From assembly GCF_000309385.1 (NCBI RefSeq), contig NZ_JH976537.1, forward strand, positions 206,128 to 270,127: DNA of 64,000 bases. Direction: 5' to 3'. Positions 26,272-32,545 of this stretch are shown one piece after another (the stretch's first letter is position 1; each line of letters starts with the position of its first letter). This stretch comes from Nodosilinea nodulosa PCC 7104. Its GTDB lineage: Bacteria; Cyanobacteriota; Cyanobacteriia; Phormidesmidales; Phormidesmidaceae. The notes beneath the pieces are model-generated. The model did no database searches and was not told the origin of the DNA. It was given only the letters and a program-made list of their open reading frames with translations. The position numbers and the translations under genes were made by a program.

Positions 26272-28572
26272 ATGACCCGCGACTTCGACCCCACTACCGA
26301 TACCCCTGCCCTGCCGTCGCCGCCGGTGATGACCGGCGGCGATCCGGGCTCTAGTCTGACCATCGTTTTAGGCGTTGTGCGCCGCAAGCTCTGGATAATG
26401 CTGGCCCTCGGTCTAGCCTTTGGCGCCCTGTCGGTGGTCAAAAATGCCCAGGTGGTGCCCATGTACCAGAGCACCTTCCGCCTGCTGGTGGAGCCGGTGC
26501 GCGACCAAAAAGATCTGTCCCGCCTCACCGATACGCCCCAGGGGGGCAAACCCCAGGAGCTAGACTACACCACCCAGATCGAAGTCCTGCTCAGCCCCGA
26601 AATTTTGACCCCGATTTTGGAGCAGGCCACCGATCGCTACCCCGACGTCGACTACGGCAGCGTGATCAACCAGCTGGCCGTTTACCGGCTGGGCGAAACC
26701 AAAATTCTGGAGGTGAAATACACCGACAGCAATCCCGAAAAGGTGAAAGCCCTGCTGGACGTGATTGCCCGAGGCTATCTGGAATACAGCCTGGAATCGC
26801 AGCGATCGCAGCTGCTGCAAGGGCTGGCCTTTGTCGATGAGCGGCTGCCCCACATCCAGGCGCGGGTCAATACCCTCCAGCAGGACATCCAAACCCTGCA
26901 ACAAAACTACCAGTTCCTCAAACCCGACGACTTTGCCCTGGCACTCTTCGATCAGTCGGCCAAAATTACCCAGGCCCGCCAGGAAATCAGGAACGACTTT
27001 ATCGTCCAGGAATCGCAGTACAACGCCCTGCTCGATCAGGCGAGTGCCTCCGCCACCCTGCGCCAGTCCCAGGCCTACGAGACCATGCGCCAGGAATATC
27101 AGGTGCTGCGTCAGCAGTTAGCCGTTGAGTCGGCCCGGTTTGGCCCCAACAGCCCCACCATTCAGCTCATTCAGCGCCAGCAGGAAAATCTGGCCCCGCT
27201 GCTGTTCGAAGAAGGCGAGCGGGTCATCCAGGACCAAATTGCCCAGGTGATGGCCAGCATGGATACCCTCGCCGCCCGCGATCAAGAACTGGCCACAACC
27301 CAGGCCGCCCTCCAGCGGAAAATCAGCGCCGTGCCCGGCGTGGCCCGCAGCTATCAGGAGCTTCAGCGCGAGCTTGACCTGGCCGCCAACAGCCTGACCC
27401 GCTTCCAGGAAACCAAGGAAGTCTTGCAGATTCAGGCCTCGCAAAACGAAATTCCCTGGCAGCTGATCAACCCACCCGCTGACGCCCGCCGCAAACCGAG
27501 CACCAGCCCCGTCAAGGCTCTGATCCAGGGTTTTCTCATGGGGGCGGTGCTGGGCCTAGCTTTGGGCTACCTGCTCGAAAAGCTGGCCAACACCTACTAC
27601 ACCCTGGGCGACATCAAAAAGCGGGTGCCGCTGCCGATTTTGGGGGCAATTCCCCTCTACCCAGAGCTGATGAATGCGGCCCCGGAGGCCCATGTGGTAG
27701 ACCTGCGGGTGGGTGCCCCGGCCAAGTCTGTGGCCGCCGATGCCGACGCCATCAAAGCTCAGCTCAAGAGTATGATCAGCCCCAAGCTAAGCAACTGGCA
27801 GGACTATGTTCACGCCGACAGAACGGCGGGCCAACCGGCCCTGGAGCCAGCCAGCAGCGCCGGAAAGCGCGAATCGGGCGGGCCGCAAGAGCCATTCCCC
27901 ACAACCGCCAACTCCCCCGCCGATCACTGGCTGATGGAGTACGACAGCTATGGCTTCCTGGAGGCCTTTCGGGCGCTACACGCCAATCTGCAAACCTTCT
28001 CGCCGCGATCGCTGGTAGTCACCTCGGCCCTGCCCAACGAAGGGGCCACCACGGTGGCGGTGCACCTGGTTCAGGCGGCGGCGGCCATGGGGCTGAAAGT
28101 TCTGCTGGTCGACAGTCAATTTCGCCGGGGCGGCACCCGCCTCAGCTCGCTGCTAGGCATTAAAGCAGACCCCGGCCTGAGCGACTACATTAGCAACAGG
28201 GCCAGCCTCAACGACATTACCCAGCGGCTCTCCTGGGAGTCAAACCTGTTTGCCATCAGCTCCGGCACCGAGTCGATGGACCCCACCCGACTGCTGTCGT
28301 CTGTTCGCATGAAAGATCTGATGGCCCGCATGGAGAAAAACTTTGACCTGGTGGTTTACGCCCTGCCGCCCCTGATGGGCCTGGCCGATGTCAGCCTGGT
28401 GGCGGCCAAGACCGATGGCGTGCTGCTCGTCACCTCTTTGGGCCGTCGCCACCTGGCCGATGCCCTCAACCGCACCCTCGATCGCATGCAGGTGGCCCGC
28501 GTGCCAGTGATTGGGCTGGTGGTCAACAAGGTCAAGAACTACGCCGTTGACTTCTACGCGCGATCGGCCTGA
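26272..28572 (+). CDS. Wzc-like polysaccharide co-polymerase with degenerate BY-kinase domain
   Basis: PCP-2-type protein of 766 residues. A Wzz chain-length domain with a first membrane helix (about 33-50), a long coiled-coil periplasmic part (about 180-400), a PxxP-like NPPADARRKPSTSP before the second helix (about 425-445), and a cytosolic BY-kinase-like domain (about 560-760). The kinase motifs are broken. In TSALPNEGATT the Walker A Lys is Ala592; in the Walker A' VDSQFRR the second Asp is Gln616; and the Walker B IDTPP is YALPP with Ala697 for Asp. There is no C-terminal Tyr cluster. It probably works as a structural co-polymerase. The frame is open upstream to 26008 only as a shadow of wza. 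Confidence 0.9.
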   Translation: MTRDFDPTTDTPALPSPPVMTGGDPGSSLTIVLGVVRRKLWIMLALGLAFGALSVVKNAQVVPMYQSTFRLLVEPVRDQKDLSRLTDTPQGGKPQELDYTTQIEVLLSPEILTPILEQATDRYPDVDYGSVINQLAVYRLGETKILEVKYTDSNPEKVKALLDVIARGYLEYSLESQRSQLLQGLAFVDERLPHIQARVNTLQQDIQTLQQNYQFLKPDDFALALFDQSAKITQARQEIRNDFIVQESQYNALLDQASASATLRQSQAYETMRQEYQVLRQQLAVESARFGPNSPTIQLIQRQQENLAPLLFEEGERVIQDQIAQVMASMDTLAARDQELATTQAALQRKISAVPGVARSYQELQRELDLAANSLTRFQETKEVLQIQASQNEIPWQLINPPADARRKPSTSPVKALIQGFLMGAVLGLALGYLLEKLANTYYTLGDIKKRVPLPILGAIPLYPELMNAAPEAHVVDLRVGAPAKSVAADADAIKAQLKSMISPKLSNWQDYVHADRTAGQPALEPASSAGKRESGGPQEPFPTTANSPADHWLMEYDSYGFLEAFRALHANLQTFSPRSLVVTSALPNEGATTVAVHLVQAAAAMGLKVLLVDSQFRRGGTRLSSLLGIKADPGLSDYISNRASLNDITQRLSWESNLFAISSGTESMDPTRLLSSVRMKDLMARMEKNFDLVVYALPPLMGLADVSLVAAKTDGVLLVTSLGRRHLADALNRTLDRMQVARVPVIGLVVNKVKNYAVDFYARSA

Positions 28573-28628
28573 GGTGCGGGCCATGCCGCAGAACCCGTAG
28601 CGGCCAAATGCCTCCATTCAGCTATGGC

Positions 28629-28666
28629 TTTGGGCGCGGGCAAACAGCTGTTTGCCCGCGCCCAAA
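28629..28666. terminator. Perfect 38-bp palindrome between convergent genes
   Basis: TTTGGGCGCGGGCAAACAG (28629-28647) is followed without a loop by its exact reverse complement (28648-28666). The flanking T and A runs (TTT on one side, AAAA on the other) allow terminator function for both the co-polymerase gene and the convergent exosortase gene. Confidence 0.65.
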
Positions 28667-28697
28667 AGCGTTGCAGGTTTGAGCGATATAGCTGCAA

Positions 28698-28789
28698 CCA
28701 GTCTGGTTAAGACAGTCTCCCCTGAACGTTCAAACGTTTGAACGTTCAGGGGGTTTCTGGATATCCTAGCCAGCCTGACTATTGCTATA
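28698..28789 (-). repeat. Dispersed palindrome-centred repeat, copy A (intact)
   Basis: A 92-bp unit whose core is a perfect 34-bp palindrome at 28719-28752 built on GAACGTTCAAAC. It is flanked by CCAGTCTGGTTAAG on one side and GGGTTTCTGGATAT...GCTATA on the other. It matches 63379-63671 in opposite orientation at roughly 80% by hand alignment, once the 200-bp insertion there is removed. Confidence 0.85.
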
Positions 28790-28805
28790 CCTGTGGGATG
28801 CGGCG

Positions 28806-29681
28806 TCAAACAGAATCGCCGCCCTCAACACCCCTGGGCGATGGCGATCTAAACCCCAGCCAGCCCAGCCAGCCCAGGGCCACCAGCGTAACGATTTGCC
28901 CGCCGCTGGCGCTGTGCCAAAACTGAAAAACCGCAGGGTTGTCCACCACCGCTGCCATCAGGGCGACGCGCACCGTGCTTAGCAGGGCGGCGATCGCCAC
29001 CGACCAGCCCGCCAATCGCGCCAACCCCCGCCCCTGGGCCATGGCTGCCAGCAGCACCGAAACCTGAAGCAGCAGCCCCAGCAGGGCCGCCCCGGTGCAG
29101 GCAAACTCCACCTCCACGGTGCCGCCGGGTAGCTGAATAAAGCTGCCCTGGTGCACCACCTCAAAGCCGACGTAGTGGAGGTCAAAGGCGGCGATCGCCG
29201 CTGTGGCAGTGCGAATGCGCTCTCCCAGCACCGTTTGCAGCAGCAGCGGCAAGGCCCTGGGCGGCACCGACAGCGTCAGCACCAGCGCCCAGGTTGGCCC
29301 CCAGGGCAGCCATCGCCAGCCCTGCCCCAGCAGCCACCACCCGGCCCAGGCCGCCAGCGGAAACAGCCGCACAAAGGCCGTTTCCGTAGCCTCCAGGTGC
29401 CAGGCTTTGAGCATTAGGCCGCCGACCAGGGCGGCTCCGAGCAGGAGGGCGGGGCGCGATCGCGCCAGGCGATCGGGCCAGTGCTGCTGCACCTGCGCCC
29501 CAACTGCGCCCCAAAACAGCAGACTGAGGGCAAGCTGGTCGGGGCTGCCCGTCACCTTCACAATCAACGTCAAGTGCAGCCCCACCAGCCCCAGCCCCGC
29601 CAGCCGCAGAGCGCCGGGGTTTGATGAGGCCCAAGGCGGCCACCGCCGAATCGCCAGTCGAGTTGCCGGTCGAGTCGCCAT
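28806..29681 (-). CDS. Cyanoexosortase (exosortase A-like transpeptidase)
   Basis: A polytopic membrane cysteine transpeptidase that recognises PEP-CTERM-like C-terminal signals. About eight hydrophobic segments fill 291 residues. The catalytic triad is visible: Cys195 in VEFACTGAALLG, Arg238 in LLSTVRVAL, and His256 in QFWHSASGG. It lies 5 bp downstream of the HpsJ-like gene on the same strand, the arrangement described for cyanobacterial exosortase systems, which suggests the A type. A likely substrate with a VPLE-type signal is encoded at 31428-32192. Confidence 0.88.
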   Translation of the reverse strand: MATRPATRLAIRRWPPWASSNPGALRLAGLGLVGLHLTLIVKVTGSPDQLALSLLFWGAVGAQVQQHWPDRLARSRPALLLGAALVGGLMLKAWHLEATETAFVRLFPLAAWAGWWLLGQGWRWLPWGPTWALVLTLSVPPRALPLLLQTVLGERIRTATAAIAAFDLHYVGFEVVHQGSFIQLPGGTVEVEFACTGAALLGLLLQVSVLLAAMAQGRGLARLAGWSVAIAALLSTVRVALMAAVVDNPAVFQFWHSASGGQIVTLVALGWLGWLGFRSPSPRGVEGGDSV

Positions 29682-29686
29682 AGTCG

Positions 29687-30574
29687 TTACCGAATCCGGT
29701 GCTTCATGCGTTTGGGCTTGCGGCCCATCAAACGACCAACCCGTTGCCCAAAGGCCGTTGCCGGGTTGATTTGCGGGTCTTCGGCGGCGGTTTTGAGGGT
29801 GCCCTTGCCCCGTCTGGCCCAGCGGCTAATCAGCCAGGCGTAGAGAAACAAAACGCTGCCCAAGATGCTTTCGGCAATCAGCTTGAGGCTATTTTTGGTC
29901 AGGTTTTGTTTGACATTGGCGCGGGCCTGGGCCGCCTGGTCCGCCGCCCGCTCCTTAGCCTGGTTCAGGCTGTTTAGAATTTGTGCCCTGGCGTCTTCGG
30001 GGTTAACCGGCACGTTGGGCAGCTGCCCCTGCTCGTTAGGGGTTGGCACCAGGCTTTGCAGCTGCCGGGGCGTGGCCTGTTCGAGCTGGGTGCGGGTCGC
30101 CTCAATCTGCTGGCGCTGCTGGTTTACCTGGGTGTTGATCTGCTCGTTGTTAAATCGGTGAATGCGCAGGGTGTTGGCGGCCGTGAGGGGCACCAGCAAA
30201 AACAGGGTGACGCTAAACAGCAGCGTCAGCCAGGAGAGAACCCTGAGAATCGGCCATTCCACCTCCTGCCGCTCGACCCCATCGCCGCCAAACACCAGGA
30301 TCAGGGCCAGCAGCGGTACCGGCACCAGCTTGACTAGATCGCCGGCAAACTGGTATTCCCACACCGGGTCCATAAATTTGGCTGGAATCAGCACGTAGAG
30401 AAAGTCTACGAAGGACAGCAGCAGCAGCCCGTAGCCCACTACCCGAGCCAGGCGCAGCAGTTGGCCCAGGGACAGGGGCAGGGCCGCATCCTCAGCGGGA
30501 TGCGGGGTATGGATACTGTCGTCTGCGGGCGGCTGCGCCCGCAGCGATGGCGTTGGCCTGGAAGCAGAAGCCAT
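29687..30574 (-). CDS. HpsJ-like protein, exosortase-associated
   Basis: A 295-residue membrane protein. After a polar N-terminus come membrane segments (VVGYGLLLLSFVDFLYVL, VKLVPVPLLALILVF, WLTLLFSVTLFLLVPL) with the conserved PAKFMDPVWEYQFAGDLV between the first two. Then a Gln-rich coiled coil (about 155-245) and a last membrane helix near 255-275 with a very basic tail. HpsJ is needed for hormogonium polysaccharide in Nostoc, and HpsJ-like proteins accompany cyanoexosortases. I start at the ATG at 30574; the frame continues to 30883, but that part is not membrane-protein-like. Confidence 0.8.
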   Translation of the reverse strand: MASASRPTPSLRAQPPADDSIHTPHPAEDAALPLSLGQLLRLARVVGYGLLLLSFVDFLYVLIPAKFMDPVWEYQFAGDLVKLVPVPLLALILVFGGDGVERQEVEWPILRVLSWLTLLFSVTLFLLVPLTAANTLRIHRFNNEQINTQVNQQRQQIEATRTQLEQATPRQLQSLVPTPNEQGQLPNVPVNPEDARAQILNSLNQAKERAADQAAQARANVKQNLTKNSLKLIAESILGSVLFLYAWLISRWARRGKGTLKTAAEDPQINPATAFGQRVGRLMGRKPKRMKHRIR

Positions 30575-30730
30575 AGGAATTGTTCTCTTAGCAACAAATA
30601 AATTCACCCTAAGCAGGGCGTGTTTGCGTTTTGGTTTGTGTTTACCCGGCCTGTCAAAACAGATGCGATCGCAACCACCCCGGTTCAACAGTAGAGACAG
30701 GTTTGGTTGTTGCGTTTTCCAGAGGTCTGC

Positions 30731-31333
30731 ATGTCTGTCTTGAGCAATTCCCTGCGCTATCAAAGAGCATTTCTGTGGCGACGCGGCCAGCGCTTCTGCC
30801 TGCGGATTTTGCTCAGCGGCCTTTGCCTGCTCCTGCTGTACGGCCCCGTCAATCTGGCCATTGCCCAATGGCTCTGGCCCCATCCCGACGGCATTTTAGT
30901 GCTGGGGGGGCAGCCCCACCGCGAGGCCACCGCCGCCCGGCTGGCCATGCTCCATCCCCAGCTCCACATCTGGTCGTCTTCGGGACTGGGGCCAGACATG
31001 GCGTATCCCATTTTCGATGCGCTGAGGGTGAGCCGCGATCGCATTACCCTCGACTACCAGGCCGTCGATACGGTCACCAACTTCACCACCCTGGTCAAAA
31101 CCTTCCGGCAGCAGCACGTGCATCACCTCTACCTCGTCACCTCCGACTACCACATGCCCCGCGCCCGCGCGATCGCCACCATTGTCCTTGGCAGTCACCA
31201 CATCGCCTTTACCCCCGTTGTCGCTCCTTCCAGCCAGGCCACCGAATCCCCCTTTCGCATTGGCCGCGACATGGTGCGCTCCTGGATCTGGCTCACCACC
31301 GGCTGGAGTGGTGCAGCTATCCGCAACGTTTGA
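30731..31333 (+). CDS. YdcF/ElyC-family (DUF218) protein
   Basis: DUF218 domain protein of 200 residues. One N-terminal membrane anchor (LRILLSGLCLLLLYGPVNLAI), then the family core DGILVLGGQPHREATAARLA, the middle AVDTVTNFTTLVKTF and the signature YLVTSDYHMPRARAIA near residue 140. Relatives (SanA, ElyC, YdcF) affect envelope integrity and glycan metabolism. It is divergent from the HpsJ-like/exosortase pair and about 95 bp upstream of the VPLE-signal protein. DUF218 proteins commonly accompany exosortase loci. An in-frame TTG at 30707 is a less likely start. Confidence 0.85.
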   Translation: MSVLSNSLRYQRAFLWRRGQRFCLRILLSGLCLLLLYGPVNLAIAQWLWPHPDGILVLGGQPHREATAARLAMLHPQLHIWSSSGLGPDMAYPIFDALRVSRDRITLDYQAVDTVTNFTTLVKTFRQQHVHHLYLVTSDYHMPRARAIATIVLGSHHIAFTPVVAPSSQATESPFRIGRDMVRSWIWLTTGWSGAAIRNV

Positions 31334-31427
31334 GTTTCCCTGCGTCCCAAGGGTTTTCCCAAAACCCCATACCTGGGGCAGCCGCGCTCCTCTCAACCCG
31401 TCTATACCCTTTCTCGTTTAAACCACT

Positions 31428-32192
31428 ATGGCTCTATCTGTTGGCACCATCGAAACCTACTCCACCGAGTTGAATCAAATCCAGTACAGCGATTTAGGCA
31501 CTCAAGGCAGTGATTCACTGACCCTCTCAGACAGTAACCTCTGGCTAGTCGATAGTACAAGCCTGAACGGGCTAGATACGAGCGCGTTGAACCTCGATGG
31601 CTCGCTCAGTCTCTACAGCGACGGAAACGGCTACGTTGCGCCTGTATCAAGCACCAGCATGGAGTCCACCACCGGGGATATTGCTGTGTATGGCAGCGAC
31701 CCCAATGCTGACAGCGTTCTGTACACCAACACCTCTTCTCCCCAGACCAGCGGTGACATTTCCCTACTTGAGGTTGGGGGAGTGACCCAAAGCGGTTCTT
31801 CCCTGACCTCTAGCAGCGGAGAACTCAGCTCTAGCTCGACCAATAGTGACTTTACTCTGGCTAGCTCAGGCTCAACCACCGGCGGTACAAACTCCGGTGC
31901 CGCCCTTGCCCTGCCGAGTAGCGGTGACCCGACCGCAAGCAGCGACCCAGCCAGCGGCATCACGACCGAAACGACCATTGCTGCTAACAGTGTTTCGGGC
32001 GGCAATCTGGCCCCTTCCACCGACATCGAAGCCGTTCCCCTCGAAATCCACAGTGCCCTAGGCCTGGTAATCATTGCGGCGGTTATCATCCTGCGCCGCA
32101 GTCGGGGGTGGCGGCGGCGGCAAGCTATTAACGTTGAGTTAAACCAAGTTCAATACAGCGGTGGGGAATTGCGATCGAAATGCAGCCTTTAA
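31428..32192 (+). CDS. Ser/Thr-rich protein with VPLE-type C-terminal sorting signal
   Basis: A low-complexity protein (Ser, Thr, Gly, Asp) of 254 residues, with no recognised domain. At residues 203-231 it carries a tripartite signal: AVPLEIHSALGL, a hydrophobic helix (about 208-222) and a basic cluster RRSRGWRRR. This is close to the PFE-CTERM variant of PEP-CTERM signals, so it is a probable exosortase substrate. No N-terminal signal peptide is visible, and an in-frame TAA at 31419 rules out a longer start. Unusually about 23 residues follow the basic cluster, including ELNQVQYS, echoing ELNQIQYS at residues 14-21. Confidence 0.75.
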   Translation: MALSVGTIETYSTELNQIQYSDLGTQGSDSLTLSDSNLWLVDSTSLNGLDTSALNLDGSLSLYSDGNGYVAPVSSTSMESTTGDIAVYGSDPNADSVLYTNTSSPQTSGDISLLEVGGVTQSGSSLTSSSGELSSSSTNSDFTLASSGSTTGGTNSGAALALPSSGDPTASSDPASGITTETTIAANSVSGGNLAPSTDIEAVPLEIHSALGLVIIAAVIILRRSRGWRRRQAINVELNQVQYSGGELRSKCSL

Positions 32193-32545
32193 ATAGGTTT
32201 TTCTGTGAGCAGTCACAAACCAGCGATCGAAACATTGACAGCCACAAAAATCGATTTTTGCTCCTAATTATTTGAGGCGGTGGGGAGCTGCTATTTTTGC
32301 GATCGCGTCACACTTCCAAACGCAAACGCAAATGCAAACCCCGATTCATTAGTCTCAAAATATAGCTGCGGCCAATGCGCTTAGGAGAATAGCGATCGTT
32401 AGTGCGGAGACAGGGACAGCGCATTGGCGTATAGCTATCGCACAGGAGCTACCTGTGAAATGTCCTAACCTTTTTGACTCTAGCTATAGCAAGCTAAATT
32501 CTTCCGTAGTCAAGGCTTTTCTATCCTTTCTCAGTGGTCCTAACC
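32193..32545. other. Spacer with an interrupted inverted repeat
   Basis: About 350 bp without a gene. GCCAATGCGCT (32371-32381) pairs exactly with AGCGCATTGGC (32418-32428) across 36 bp. The flanking TATAGCT (32361) and TATAGCTA (32430s) extend the symmetry. It could be a leader structure, a regulatory dyad or a small mobile remnant. Confidence 0.5.

Noticed and set aside
10970-28572. Possible O-antigen or capsule type assignment
   Set aside because: Sugar specificity cannot be inferred from the glycosyltransferases by eye, so no polymer type is named.
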